A stretch of DNA of 46,592 nt from Saprospiraceae bacterium (GCA_022841505.1 JALHRK010000007.1:1-46592); one strand, 5' to 3'. Counted from the first letter of the stretch, positions 17,770 through 27,290 are shown. Notes: generated by a model from the sequence alone, not told the origin. Made by a program: numbers and translations.

Positions 17770-19782
17770 CTACGGCGTCACATCGCTTGTGTTGCGAATA
17801 ATTACCTGGCCAGCATTGAATTGCGACACAACGGCCACAATTGAAACCGGCCCGGTTGGGACGGATGTCCCAGAAAAAGTGGCCTGTGTACGGGTGAACA
17901 TATCCAGCGTGCCAGTTCCATCATTGAGGCTTTTCGCACCGGAGTAAGTTCCGCCGCCCGTAATGGTCACGTTGATGATCTTTACGAGCGTAGATTCCCA
18001 GGCTTCCAGATTCGCCAGGATCTCGGCGATGGTCGCCTGACGTGGCGTTGGCAAGGTACCAGGGCCAAAAGAAGTTGCATTGGCATTGGGTACATTGTTG
18101 ATCTGGAGCAAGCCATTAAATTCGGAGAGTTCCGCACCGGAAACAATAATCTCAACTTCCTGTCCGAGCGCAATGGTATGTGCAGCAGTAAAGCGAACGG
18201 CGATGCCGCCGCTGGCATCCTGAATAACCATATTGCGGTCAGCCCAGTTAAAATTAGATGCATCGGAGATCACCACACCTTTTACTTTTTTTGCAGCCGG
18301 AACGCTGCTGGCGCCGCCAGCAAATAGGGTGCGAAGTTCACCGAGCGTAATTTCAACGGGGTCGCCACCGCTACCACCGCCGGTCACGTCGCTCAACGAC
18401 CTGATGCTCAATTGTGCATCGTTGAATTGAGAGACAATGGCTACGATGTCCACGTTTCCGGTTGGCAATGCAGCTCCGGAGAACGTCGCCTGAGAGCGGG
18501 TAAAAAGGATAACCGTACCGGTTCCGTCGGAAAGGGTACGCGAGCCGGAATAGGTTGCGCCACCGCTCAGGGTTGCAGCATTTACCTTTACTAAAGTAGA
18601 TTCCCACGCATTCAGGTTGGCGTTAATTTCCGCAACGGTCGCTACACGTGGTGTAGGCAAAGTTCCTGTGCCGGTTGAAGTTGCTGCATTGTTCGGTACA
18701 TTGTTGACCTGAAGCAGGCCATTGAATTCAGACAATTCCTGGCCGTCAACAGAGACTTCCACTTCATCGCCAAGATCGAAGTTGTGGGCTGCTGAAAAGC
18801 GCACGACAATGCCGCCGCTGGCATCCTGCAATACAATGTTTCTGGTATCTGTGTTGACGCCAGTTCTGTCAGAAATGACCACACCTTTGATGGATTTTCC
18901 GGCAGGGCCAGCCGTGGTTCCGGCAGTAAATAGGTTGCGTACATCGTTGATTGGAATGACATCGCCGCCTGGGCCAACGCCGCCGCAGCGGTCGCTGCTC
19001 ATCTGCACGTCGTTCAGGTCGCGGATGTTCAACTGCTTCGTATTGCCGAAAATGCTTACCACTGCAACAATAGAGCCTTTCCCGGTAGGTGTCAGTTCTG
19101 CTGCGAAATCCGCAAAACCGCTTGATCGCAGGATGATGGAATTGCCGTTGCAATCCTCCACGTTCCGGTTGAGCGAAAACTGGGTAACTGCATTGGCATA
19201 AGTCGCACCTGCATCAGCTTGTGCAAACTGCACATCGTTGATCTGGATTAGCGTATTGACCAGGGAATTGTAAAATGTAGTGTTCTGCAATTCTGCCAAC
19301 GTCACCACTTTTGGCGCCACGGTTTGATCCCGCTCAGCGCCAATGACGTGTTCGGGGATCAGCACTTCTTCCAGGGCAGCGTCTACGCTGCCGTTCACCT
19401 GATGCAAGCCGTTGTAGTCGCCGATATAGAGGTTTTTAGCCAGCAGGAATACTTTGCGGCCAACCGGAAAATCGTTGTACAAGCCGGTGGAATTCAGGCG
19501 AATTGCAATACCGCCGGTTTCATCCTGGATGACGATGTTTTTGAAAAAATTGCCCGATTCATCATCGGCAACCACAATACCGTCAACAATCCAGTCTTCG
19601 GTCACTAAATTACTGACACCACCAACAGTGTGCAGCGCTTTTAGCTGTGCAATGGTCGCATTTGCTTCCAGATCAGGCAACTCGCCTACTGGCGGTTCAT
19701 CGAACTCACGGTCTACACAACCCCAGGTGGTGAGCGAAATCAGTAACGCGAACAGCGAAAATCGTTTTAAGAAGAAAGCCAT
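17770..19782 (-). CDS. DUF5689 lipoprotein with repeated OB-like domains
   Basis: 670 residues. A lipoprotein signal peptide ends LTTWGC (Cys22), followed by acidic residues suited to outer-membrane or surface placement. The body has an N-terminal DUF5689 unit (LEANATIAQLKALHT, VDGIVVADDESGNFFKNIVI) and two long near-copies of about 200 residues. Each copy runs through KGVVISD, NIVLQDASGGIVVRF, LGDEVEV, ELSEFNGLLQVNNVPN, PTPRVATVAEI and AWESTLVKV, then FTRSQATFSG and VAIVSQFN. The beta-rich GxV...I.D.tGGI.v.f..GdeV.v.g pattern resembles OB-like folds found beside secreted nucleases. It is translated 30 bases after the TonB receptor, so it probably serves that receptor as a surface-exposed binding lipoprotein. 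Ligand unknown; nucleic acids are a hypothesis. Confidence 0.85.
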   Translation of the reverse strand: MAFFLKRFSLFALLISLTTWGCVDREFDEPPVGELPDLEANATIAQLKALHTVGGVSNLVTEDWIVDGIVVADDESGNFFKNIVIQDETGGIAIRLNSTGLYNDFPVGRKVFLLAKNLYIGDYNGLHQVNGSVDAALEEVLIPEHVIGAERDQTVAPKVVTLAELQNTTFYNSLVNTLIQINDVQFAQADAGATYANAVTQFSLNRNVEDCNGNSIILRSSGFADFAAELTPTGKGSIVAVVSIFGNTKQLNIRDLNDVQMSSDRCGGVGPGGDVIPINDVRNLFTAGTTAGPAGKSIKGVVISDRTGVNTDTRNIVLQDASGGIVVRFSAAHNFDLGDEVEVSVDGQELSEFNGLLQVNNVPNNAATSTGTGTLPTPRVATVAEINANLNAWESTLVKVNAATLSGGATYSGSRTLSDGTGTVILFTRSQATFSGAALPTGNVDIVAIVSQFNDAQLSIRSLSDVTGGGSGGDPVEITLGELRTLFAGGASSVPAAKKVKGVVISDASNFNWADRNMVIQDASGGIAVRFTAAHTIALGQEVEIIVSGAELSEFNGLLQINNVPNANATSFGPGTLPTPRQATIAEILANLEAWESTLVKIINVTITGGGTYSGAKSLNDGTGTLDMFTRTQATFSGTSVPTGPVSIVAVVSQFNAGQVIIRNTSDVTP

Positions 19783-19812
19783 AACAGATGATGTATTTTA
19801 ATTTTTTAAATA

Positions 19813-22620
19813 TCAGATCCGGAAAGCCAAACTCACAAAGTAGTTTCTGCCAAATCCATAAAAATAACGCGGTGGAAACCTGTTGACGTTTTTGCCCTCA
19901 AAATCAAAGCGGTATTGTTCGTAGCCGCCGGTAATAAAGTCTTTTTTATCCAGGATATTGTTCACCCCTACGTTCAGGTAAATGAACAAATTGTTGATTT
20001 TCCAGGATTTACCACCAAAAAAATCCATCGTGAATGCGGATGGCGCTTTTTGCTGATCAATGATCTGTTTCCACAACGGTGAACCGGGTTCTACGACCTC
20101 GTTGGCGTATTCCGGATCATCCACATAGGAAACAGCCTCCGTGGTGCGGCGTTCCGGGAAAAAATCAATCCAACTGTTGTCGAAGTAATTGAAACTCAGG
20201 TTAGCAAACCAAAACCGCTTAGCATTGTAACTTAGTGTGAAAGTCATGGCGGTTTGCGGAGAGCCGGCGACATAGAAATTCTTGATGTAAACTTGTCGTT
20301 TGCCTAATGACGCAGCGTCCTGATCCAGAAAAACTTCCACATCCGGACGGTTGGTATAAATATTCTCTCCAATTGCAGCAACGGCTTTCGCTTTTAACCC
20401 AGTGATGGGTGTGGTAACTTCGGCGGCCAATTCAAGCCCCATGTGTTGGGTGGAGATATTGCTCATGATGTAGTTTACAAAACCGCCGCTTACTCCGCTG
20501 TCATCAACCAGGGCATTGTCTAAGTAAAAACTGCGGATGTTGATCTGGTTGTCAAACTGCGTGAAATATCCGGTCGCTTTAATTTTCAACCCTGGCGAAC
20601 GGAGCAGGTAATTGATTTCCCCTGAAAGGATTTTTTCAAGAACAGCCCCTTCCGCAAAATCGGCGCGGGTACGTGGAGAAAGGTAAGCATTGCGGGTGAA
20701 AGGTGCGCGGGTCAGGTAGGCGCCGTTTAGCACAAGATAATTTCTGCCGTTCAGTTTGTAGGTGACGCCGCCTTTCACGCCGTAATCTATAAAGCTTTGA
20801 ACTTCCGATTTTCCAATGGAATTTTCAAACCTGCCGTTTTGGACGTTTCCTTCGCGCCAGAAACGGGAGTTGTTGGCGTTGGCAGCAGCAAAAAAGTCAA
20901 ATTTGTTGAATTTCCATTCGCCCTGTACCCAGGCGCCTGCCCGGTTGTTGACGATGTCGTAGTTATATCCAAATTTTTCGCCTTCCTGTACAAGTTTGTT
21001 GATCGTGCTGATGTCATTCTGGATAATTTCATTGTCCCCAACGTTACCAAACTCCGCAAATTTGTCAATGTCCAAATAAAAATCACCCCCAAGGAGGTCA
21101 TCCAGTACTTTGAAGTACTTTGTTGTTTGCGATTGGTAGGACAAGCCGGCGGTGAGGGTGAAATTATCGCTGATTGCGCTTCTGAAATTGGAATTGAAAC
21201 TTGCGCGGGTCATGTCAGCCCGGCGTTCCTCCACCACGTACTGCGAGCGTTTTCCAGTTACGCTGTTGCCTTCGATCCCGTCGGCGTCGTTGATGGTTTG
21301 AATGCTGTTGCGGTTTGCTTCGTACATGTGCGCCCAATCAACCTGGCGCAAGTCTTCGTTTTCCCGCAGTAATTGCTCTACGTCGTCGCGTTGGTCGTTT
21401 TCGATGTAGCTCGGCAGGCGGCGATAATAATCCGGTCGGGGATCGCGCGCATTGTACCAGTCGAGCGCCGTGAGCCCGTCGCGTCCGAATTCATAACTAA
21501 TGGCGGTGGTCATCGAAGTTTTGTTCGAAATACTCCAGTCGTGGCGCAGGATCGCTAACGGTTGGTGCGTATTCACCATTTGGCTGTTGCGTTTTTTGCC
21601 GTTCTGATACCCCCAATACGAATTGTAAAAGTTCGTCCCGGCTAAGTCGTACATTTCCTGAACAGAGGAAGTGGAACGCCCGCGAATGATGGGTGCGCCC
21701 AAAGCCGTCAGGTTTAAAGTGTGGCGATCGTTCAGTTTTCGGTCTACCGAAAGGAAGTAGGACCAGGCATCGTAAGAAGTTCCCGGCACATAGCCTTCAT
21801 CCGCCCAGCGACGGGATCCCGAGAGGGTCAAGGCCCATCCGTTTTTCATGCCAGTCGAATAGGTAGCCATTATGCGGTGGCGATACGTTCTGTTGGAAAC
21901 CGCGTAAGAAACGCGCAATTGTTTGCGGTGCGAAGATGCCCGGGTATCAATGCTTACCGCACCGCCTACCCCGCCGAAGGTGTATTCGGTAGGCTGAAGC
22001 CCAATGGAATTGGACCGGCTGCGAACAGCGTCGTTCAAACCACCCCAGGCATTCCAGAAGACAAAACCGTCTTCCTGGTCATTGACCGGGATGTTGTTCA
22101 GGTAAATCAGGTTGTTGTCGGAATCGTAGCCCCTGATGCGAAAACGGGCTGCACTAAAGCCAAAAGCAGCGGTTGAAGCAAAAAGGTCATTGGAGGCGGT
22201 AAGCACCCCGGCAATGTTTTGAGCGCCTTCGCTGCTGCCCTCATCGGAAGAAAGCGTAACGGTGGAGATGACTTCTTCCCCGGAGAGCTGGTCAATTCCT
22301 GCCTGTGCGGCCATACTTATGGCACCCAGGTTAATGTCGCTGGAACTCAGGGTAATCAAGGTATCCAAATTTGCGAAGCCGGGTCGTGAGAAACTCACGA
22401 CAGCATCGCGGGCATCGGAACTGGTAGTAAGGCTGAAAGCGCCGTTGGAGTCGGTGAAAACGCTTGTACGCAACAAACGCACTTCGACACCCGGGACTGC
22501 TTCGCCGGTTTGTCCATCTTTAATACTGCCTTGAATCGTAACAGTTTGAGCCAGAATCAGGGACGGCAAAAAGAAGAATGCAGTGGAGAGAAAAAGGAGT
22601 ACTTTTTTAGAATTAAGCAT
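19813..22620 (-). CDS. TonB-dependent outer-membrane receptor
   Basis: About 935 residues with a signal peptide (ending LPSLILAQT). First comes a carboxypeptidase-regulatory-like domain (VTIQGSIKDGQTGEAVPGVEVRLLRT...NGAFSLTT). The plug domain follows: FSAARFRIRGYDSDNNLIYLNN, DQEDGFVFWNAWGGLND, and TEYTFGGVGGAVSIDTRAS. The 22-strand barrel ends in the Bacteroidota-style RNYFVSLAFRI with a terminal aromatic/hydrophobic pattern. It imports a substrate into the periplasm with TonB energy. No SusD partner is present; instead a DUF5689 lipoprotein follows, so it is not a standard glycan-import pair. ATG 22620 is preferred to TTG 22635. A TACCTTTG -7 box lies 31 bases upstream. Confidence 0.92.
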   Translation of the reverse strand: MLNSKKVLLFLSTAFFFLPSLILAQTVTIQGSIKDGQTGEAVPGVEVRLLRTSVFTDSNGAFSLTTSSDARDAVVSFSRPGFANLDTLITLSSSDINLGAISMAAQAGIDQLSGEEVISTVTLSSDEGSSEGAQNIAGVLTASNDLFASTAAFGFSAARFRIRGYDSDNNLIYLNNIPVNDQEDGFVFWNAWGGLNDAVRSRSNSIGLQPTEYTFGGVGGAVSIDTRASSHRKQLRVSYAVSNRTYRHRIMATYSTGMKNGWALTLSGSRRWADEGYVPGTSYDAWSYFLSVDRKLNDRHTLNLTALGAPIIRGRSTSSVQEMYDLAGTNFYNSYWGYQNGKKRNSQMVNTHQPLAILRHDWSISNKTSMTTAISYEFGRDGLTALDWYNARDPRPDYYRRLPSYIENDQRDDVEQLLRENEDLRQVDWAHMYEANRNSIQTINDADGIEGNSVTGKRSQYVVEERRADMTRASFNSNFRSAISDNFTLTAGLSYQSQTTKYFKVLDDLLGGDFYLDIDKFAEFGNVGDNEIIQNDISTINKLVQEGEKFGYNYDIVNNRAGAWVQGEWKFNKFDFFAAANANNSRFWREGNVQNGRFENSIGKSEVQSFIDYGVKGGVTYKLNGRNYLVLNGAYLTRAPFTRNAYLSPRTRADFAEGAVLEKILSGEINYLLRSPGLKIKATGYFTQFDNQINIRSFYLDNALVDDSGVSGGFVNYIMSNISTQHMGLELAAEVTTPITGLKAKAVAAIGENIYTNRPDVEVFLDQDAASLGKRQVYIKNFYVAGSPQTAMTFTLSYNAKRFWFANLSFNYFDNSWIDFFPERRTTEAVSYVDDPEYANEVVEPGSPLWKQIIDQQKAPSAFTMDFFGGKSWKINNLFIYLNVGVNNILDKKDFITGGYEQYRFDFEGKNVNRFPPRYFYGFGRNYFVSLAFRI

Positions 22621-22650
22621 ACTTTTGAGCTTCAATTAAACAAAGTGATG

Positions 22651-22658
22651 CAAAGGTA
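22651..22658 (-). promoter_or_regulatory. -7 promoter box of the TonB receptor operon
   Basis: TACCTTTG (minus strand, followed by C) is a classic Bacteroidota -7 box, 31 bases upstream of the ATG at 22620. Confidence 0.6.
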
Positions 22659-22774
22659 GCATTTCACTTGAATCGGTCTTTTTTAGATCGGTCAAAATTA
22701 ACGCAAACTTAATTCGCTTTACATATCTGCTGAACAGCATTTGTCGTCCAAGCGTTTTCATCTAATCTACAACC

Positions 22775-23821
22775 ATGAAAAAATCTGTTTTTTTTCTTTT
22801 GCTGCTCATCCTGCCAGCCTTTACCCTGTTTGCTCAAAAAGCGCAACAGTATAAAGTTGGCGCCATCGGATTTTACAATTTGGAGAACCTCTTCGATACC
22901 GAAGATGATCCATTGATCAACGATTCCGAATTTTTGCCTTCCGGCAAAAAAAACTGGACCGAAACCATTTATCAGGAAAAGCAGGGCAATATGGCCCGGG
23001 TCATTTCGGAACTGGGTACAGAACTCAGTCCGGACGGGATTTCGATCCTCGGCGTGGCAGAAATTGAAAACCGAAAGGTACTGGAAGATTTGGTCAAACA
23101 GCCCAAACTCGCTGCACGCAACTACCAGATCATCCATTTTGACTCCCCGGATGAACGCGGCATTGATGTAGGCTTGCTCTATCAGGCCAAGTATTTCAAA
23201 CCTACATCGAGTCAGGCCGTTTTGATGCCTATCTACAACCCGGACGGCAGCACCCGTAAAACCCGCGACATCCTCTTTGTATCGGGCTTATACGACGGGG
23301 AGCCGCTGCATATTTTGGTCAACCACTGGCCTTCCCGCAGTGGCGGGGAAGCAGCCTCTCAGCCCTACCGCAATGCGGCTGCGTTGATTTGCAAAAATAT
23401 TGCGGATTCCCTGATGCAAGCCGATCCGAATGCCAAAATCATCATCATGGGCGACTTGAACGACGACCCCACCAGCCCGAGCGTGAAGAAGATTCTGGCC
23501 GCGAATTTCAAAAAGGAAGACACCAAAAAAGGAGCGCTTTTTAACCCGCTGTACGATTTTTTCAAAAGAGGCATCGGAACGCTGGCCTATCAGGATTCCT
23601 GGAACCTGTTCGACCAGATTATTATTTCCTATGGGTTGATCAACGAAAAAGCCGGGGGATTCCAGTTCTACAATGCCCGGATTTTTAATGAGAACTACCT
23701 GTTTCAAAAATCAGGACAGTACCGGGGCTATCCCCACCGTACTTTTTCAGGCGATACTTATATTGGAGGTTTCAGCGACCATTTGCCTGTCTTTATCTAC
23801 CTTGCGAAACCGATCCAATAA
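22775..23821 (+). CDS. Secreted endonuclease/exonuclease/phosphatase family protein
   Basis: 348 residues with a Sec signal peptide (cleaved near FTLFAQ). The DNase I-like fold is plain: GFYNLENLFDTEDDP (Asn/metal site), ILGVAEIENRKVLEDL with the metal-binding Glu, LVNHWPSRSGGE, IIMGDLNDDPTSPSV with the catalytic Asp/Asn pair, and FSDHLPVFIYL with the Asp-His pair. All catalytic positions are kept. Substrates in this family are DNA, RNA or phosphate mono/diesters; the export signal means it works in the periplasm or outside. It is divergent from the TonB receptor/DUF5689 operon with 154 bases between start codons, which suggests a shared role. A helicase gene follows 12 bases later. Confidence 0.9.
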   Translation: MKKSVFFLLLLILPAFTLFAQKAQQYKVGAIGFYNLENLFDTEDDPLINDSEFLPSGKKNWTETIYQEKQGNMARVISELGTELSPDGISILGVAEIENRKVLEDLVKQPKLAARNYQIIHFDSPDERGIDVGLLYQAKYFKPTSSQAVLMPIYNPDGSTRKTRDILFVSGLYDGEPLHILVNHWPSRSGGEAASQPYRNAAALICKNIADSLMQADPNAKIIIMGDLNDDPTSPSVKKILAANFKKEDTKKGALFNPLYDFFKRGIGTLAYQDSWNLFDQIIISYGLINEKAGGFQFYNARIFNENYLFQKSGQYRGYPHRTFSGDTYIGGFSDHLPVFIYLAKPIQ

Positions 23822-23833
23822 CCTGAAATATCT

Positions 23834-25135
23834 GTGGGACTTGATAAAACGCCATTGGAACTAAACGACGATTTTCGTCTTGCCCTCGACATGATCGAGA
23901 AGCAGGGGCGGAATTTGTTCATTACTGGCAAGGCGGGTACCGGCAAGTCCACTTTGTTGCAATTATTCAGGAGTACCACCCGGAAAAAAACGGTTGTCCT
24001 GGCGCCTACGGGCGTTGCAGCCCTTAATGTGCAAGGGCAAACGATCCATTCATTTTTTGGGTTTCCGGCCAAGCCACTCGACCGTCGCGACATCAAAAAG
24101 CGGTTCAATCGCAAGCTCTATCAGAACATTGAAGTGTTGGTGATTGACGAAATTTCGATGGTACGTGCCGACCTGCTCGACAATATTGACTATTTTCTCA
24201 GGGTAAACCGGGAAAGTCCGTTGCCGTTTGGCGGCGTACAGGTGGTTTTTTTTGGCGATTTGTTTCAGTTGCCGCCCGTGGTGTCCTCTGAAACCGAGAT
24301 GATGTTCCTGCAAACGCGCTATGAATCGCCTTATTTTTTTTCTTCATCCGTCATCCGGTCGGAAATCGAACTGGAGATGTTTGAGCTGCAAAAGGTTTAC
24401 CGGCAGGAGAACAAATATTTTTTGAAACTCTTAGACGCCATCCGCCTGAACCGGGTGGACGAGGACGACCTGGAGGAATTGAATAAGCGCTACATTCCCG
24501 GGTTTACTTCCGCAGATTATTACATCACCCTCTCGGCGCGCAATGCCCGGGTGGATGCGATTAATCTGACGGAGCTTGCGCGTATTCCCCTTCCATCCGC
24601 TACATACGCTGCGCGCGTTACTGGTAGTTTCAACCCCACCCTCTACCCTGCTGAACCGAGCCTTAATTTAAAGCTCAATGCGCAGGTGATGTTTACAAAA
24701 AATGACCTCCAGCGCCGGTTTGTGAATGGCACAATTGGCAAAATTGTCAAGCTGGAAGCCGAAACCGTGACGGTTCTGGTAGAAGAAGGGGAACAGCGGC
24801 GCTACATTGAAACCGAACGCGTGGACTGGGAGGTCTTGCAATACAAAGTTCATCCGGAGGATCAAACCCGCATCGAAACGGAAGTAGTTGGCACGTTTAA
24901 TCAACTACCCCTGCGGTTGGCCTGGGCAGTTACCATCCATAAGTCTCAGGGAAAAACTTTTGACCGGTTGATCGTGGATTTGGATAAAGGCGCCTTTGAA
25001 AACGGGCAGACGTATGTTGCACTCAGCAGGTGCAGAACACTTGATGGCATCGTGCTTCGGCATCCGCTTCGTTATCAGGATATTATGACTGATGAGCGGG
25101 TCGTGGAATTTTACGAACGGCAACTTTACAAATAG
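23834..25135 (+). CDS. PIF1-like ATP-dependent DNA helicase
   Basis: 433 residues. Walker A is ITGKAGTGKSTLLQLF, followed by VVLAPTGVAALNVQGQTIHSFF (PIF1 motif Ia region), Walker B VLVIDEISMVRADLLD, GDLFQLPPV (motif III), and a C-terminal UvrD_C_2-like segment WAVTIHKSQGKTFDRLIVDL plus VALSRCRTLDGI. The enzyme moves 5'-3' on DNA and acts in replication fork, recombination or R-loop upkeep. The start is a GTG at 23834: it is the first possible start after an in-frame TAA and gives the usual 20-30 residues before Walker A. It follows the nuclease gene by 12 bases and is likely co-transcribed, although one protein is exported and the other cytoplasmic. Confidence 0.9.
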   Translation: MGLDKTPLELNDDFRLALDMIEKQGRNLFITGKAGTGKSTLLQLFRSTTRKKTVVLAPTGVAALNVQGQTIHSFFGFPAKPLDRRDIKKRFNRKLYQNIEVLVIDEISMVRADLLDNIDYFLRVNRESPLPFGGVQVVFFGDLFQLPPVVSSETEMMFLQTRYESPYFFSSSVIRSEIELEMFELQKVYRQENKYFLKLLDAIRLNRVDEDDLEELNKRYIPGFTSADYYITLSARNARVDAINLTELARIPLPSATYAARVTGSFNPTLYPAEPSLNLKLNAQVMFTKNDLQRRFVNGTIGKIVKLEAETVTVLVEEGEQRRYIETERVDWEVLQYKVHPEDQTRIETEVVGTFNQLPLRLAWAVTIHKSQGKTFDRLIVDLDKGAFENGQTYVALSRCRTLDGIVLRHPLRYQDIMTDERVVEFYERQLYK

Positions 25136-25256
25136 AAAGGGCAAACGTTGATTTTTTTGACAATATTTTTGCCCGCCTGCTTGGTAGAGATGCGCTTAGT
25201 GCCTTTATTTGTAGGATAGGAAATTTTTCACAGCAAGCGAAAAACAGGATCTGATT

Positions 25257-25388
25257 ATGGCAAAATCTAAAAGGAAGCTGATTGCGAATAAGCGCCAGCA
25301 GGAAAGTGCAAAAAAAGCGATGTACGTCATCATTGGGGTGACCATTGCGCTGATCTTACTCGTCTATTTTGTTTATATGAGTGGGTAA
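25257..25388 (+). CDS. 43-residue single-pass membrane peptide
   Basis: ATG at 25257, TAA at 25386-25388. The peptide has a strongly basic N-terminus (MAKSKRKLIANKRQQESAKK) followed by one hydrophobic helix (YVIIGVTIALILLVYFVY) and a short MSG tail, a positive-inside N-in single-span design. An AGGA-like Shine-Dalgarno lies about 7 bases before the ATG, and an intrinsic terminator sits 35 bases after the stop. Both argue for a real gene. No known family is recognised. The gap after the helicase is 121 bases. Confidence 0.65.
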   Translation: MAKSKRKLIANKRQQESAKKAMYVIIGVTIALILLVYFVYMSG

Positions 25389-25422
25389 CTGCTCGCGGAA
25401 ATCCTTGCTTTTTTTCACACCT

Positions 25423-25460
25423 AAAATCCAGCCGGCCCCAGTTGCCGACTGGATTTTTTT
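25423..25460 (+). terminator. Intrinsic terminator
   Basis: AAATCCAGCCGGC (25424-25436) pairs with GCCGACTGGATTT (25444-25456) with a single mismatch, followed by a run of Ts. It ends the helicase/small peptide transcript. Confidence 0.85.
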
Positions 25461-25890
25461 ATCTTCAGAACCTCCTTGTTTTTTGCTTTTGAGGATAAAA
25501 GCTCCAAAAAAGGCTAAAATTGAGTACTGTGATTCAGAATCATATTTGGCTATATATTGAATCTATTCCTGTAAAATTGTTCATTTGAAATAAATTGCCG
25601 AATTATTCATCTTATCTCATTTCGATAAAAAAAAGTGGGTTTTTGATGATACCAACTTTATCAATGCGGCATAATTTTACACAGTCCTACCAAATAATGT
25701 TGCCACAAATCATAGATTGCAAACAATCGTTTTGCGTAATTCGATTCATTCCAATAAAGGAAATGTTCCGCAATTGCGCCACGCTCCCCTAGCGGAGAAT
25801 TTGCCAAATTTTTGCCTGTAAAATTATTCGTGCCGGGCTTGCTGCTGCAAGCCGGACTGGATGGTCTATTTTTTAACTAAACATAACATC
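25461..25890 (+). promoter_or_regulatory. Long untranslated region upstream of the ammonium transporter
   Basis: About 430 bases without a convincing gene; a 65-codon open frame at 25595-25792 shows no protein-like character. Near the gene is a hairpin (CCGGGCTTGC at 25833-25842 against GCAAGCCGG at 25847-25855, one bulge) 36 bases before the chosen ATG. A sigma-54 or nitrogen-control site was looked for and not found with confidence. Confidence 0.35.
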
Positions 25891-27282
25891 ATGAAAAAAA
25901 TCACACTCAAACAAGCTGTTCCGTTTTCACTGCTGAGTCTTGTAGCAGTGATTGCGATCTTTGCTCCAAACCTTCCAAGTTATACCGACGACGGCAAATA
26001 CAATGCTGCCGACATTGCCTGGATCATTGTAGCAACGGCACTTGTTTTTTTGATGACACCCGGGCTTGCCTTTTTTTATGGAGGCATGGTGCATCGGAAA
26101 AACGTGATTTCCACAATGATCAAAAGTGTAGTGGCTGCCGGTGTAGTCAGTGTCCTTTGGATTGCGGTCGGCTTTAGCTTAGCCTTTGGAGAAAGTATCG
26201 GCGGGGTAATCGGCAATCCGATGACCTTCCTGTTTTTTAAAGATGTGACCTCCGGGGCTCCCTGGAGCCTGGCGCCAACCATTCCCCTTGCGCTGTTTGC
26301 TTTATTCCAGCTTATGTTTGCCATCATTACGCCAGGACTGGTTGTGGGCGCTGTTGCCGAGCGGATCCGCTTCAGATCCTACACCCTTTTTATTGTCTTG
26401 TTCAGCCTTTTGGTGTACGCGCCATTGGCCCACTGGACCTGGCACCCGGAAGGCTTTTTGTTCAAATTGGGCGTACTTGATTTTGCCGGAGGAACCGTTG
26501 TACATATTTCGGCAGGATGCGCAGCGCTTATGGGCGCCTTAGCATTAAAGCGCCGGATCGTTCACCTCGACAATCAGGAGATTCCGCCAGCGAATATTCC
26601 TTATGTTCTGATCGGAACTGGACTGCTCTGGTTTGGCTGGTTTGGATTCAATGCTGGATCCGCTTTGGGTGCGAATGGATTGGCGGTGTCCGCTTTTGCC
26701 ACCACCAATACTGCCGCAGCGGCTGCCGGTTTGTCGTGGATGTTTTTTGATGTGCTGAAAGGCAAAAAACCTTCCGTGCTGGGTTTCTGTATCGGCGCAG
26801 TGGTTGGCCTGGTTGCCATCACCCCGGGAGCAGGCTTTGTTTCTATTCCCGCCAGTATTTTTATAGGCGTTGCGTCGGCTGTGATTTCCAATATTGCAGT
26901 CTACTACAAGTCGAAGCTAAAATTGGACGATACGCTGGACGTATTCCCATGTCATGGCATCGGCGGCATGGCGGGTATGCTGTTTACCGGGATTTTTGCC
27001 ACCACCACCGTAAATAGTGCTGGCGCTGAAGGGCTTTTCTACGGCAACTACGCTTTCTTTCTCAAACAAGTAATGGGATTGGTGATCGCTGCAGGTTACA
27101 GCACGATTGTTTCATTCCTCATTTTTAAACTCATCAACTGGATCGAACCGATGCGCGTCAGTTCCGAAGATGAAGAAATCGGATTGGACGCTTCCCAACA
27201 CGACGAAAAATACGTGCAGGGAACACTCCTGGTGCCGCAGTCCAACGGCAAACTCGCAGAAGTTCCGGCTTATGCTGATTAA
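25891..27282 (+). CDS. amt: Ammonium transporter (Amt/Rh family)
   Basis: Inner-membrane ammonium channel, about 463 residues. An N-terminal hydrophobic segment (FSLLSLVAVIAIFAP) acts as signal or first helix. It is followed by the Amt core: TPGLAFFYGGMVHRKNVIST, AHWTWHPEGF with conserved Trp/His residues, DFAGGTVVHISAGCAALMGA (first pore His), FNAGSALGANGLA, and DVFPCHGIGGMAGMLFTGIFA (second pore His). The cytoplasmic C-terminus (SSEDEEIGLDASQHDEKYVQG) matches the regulatory tail that contacts PII proteins. No glnB/glnK is adjacent. The alternative ATG 25861 would add 10 residues; MKKITLKQ at 25891 has a better signal-like start. A porin follows across a strong hairpin. Confidence 0.96.
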   Translation: MKKITLKQAVPFSLLSLVAVIAIFAPNLPSYTDDGKYNAADIAWIIVATALVFLMTPGLAFFYGGMVHRKNVISTMIKSVVAAGVVSVLWIAVGFSLAFGESIGGVIGNPMTFLFFKDVTSGAPWSLAPTIPLALFALFQLMFAIITPGLVVGAVAERIRFRSYTLFIVLFSLLVYAPLAHWTWHPEGFLFKLGVLDFAGGTVVHISAGCAALMGALALKRRIVHLDNQEIPPANIPYVLIGTGLLWFGWFGFNAGSALGANGLAVSAFATTNTAAAAAGLSWMFFDVLKGKKPSVLGFCIGAVVGLVAITPGAGFVSIPASIFIGVASAVISNIAVYYKSKLKLDDTLDVFPCHGIGGMAGMLFTGIFATTTVNSAGAEGLFYGNYAFFLKQVMGLVIAAGYSTIVSFLIFKLINWIEPMRVSSEDEEIGLDASQHDEKYVQGTLLVPQSNGKLAEVPAYAD

Positions 27283-27290
27283 CTAATAAA

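Noticed and set aside
25595-25792. 65-codon frame upstream of the ammonium transporter
   Set aside because: No start context, no protein-like composition, AT-rich and in an untranslated leader.
25780-25860. Sigma-54 promoter before amt
   Set aside because: No GG-N10-GC arrangement with an acceptable match was found.
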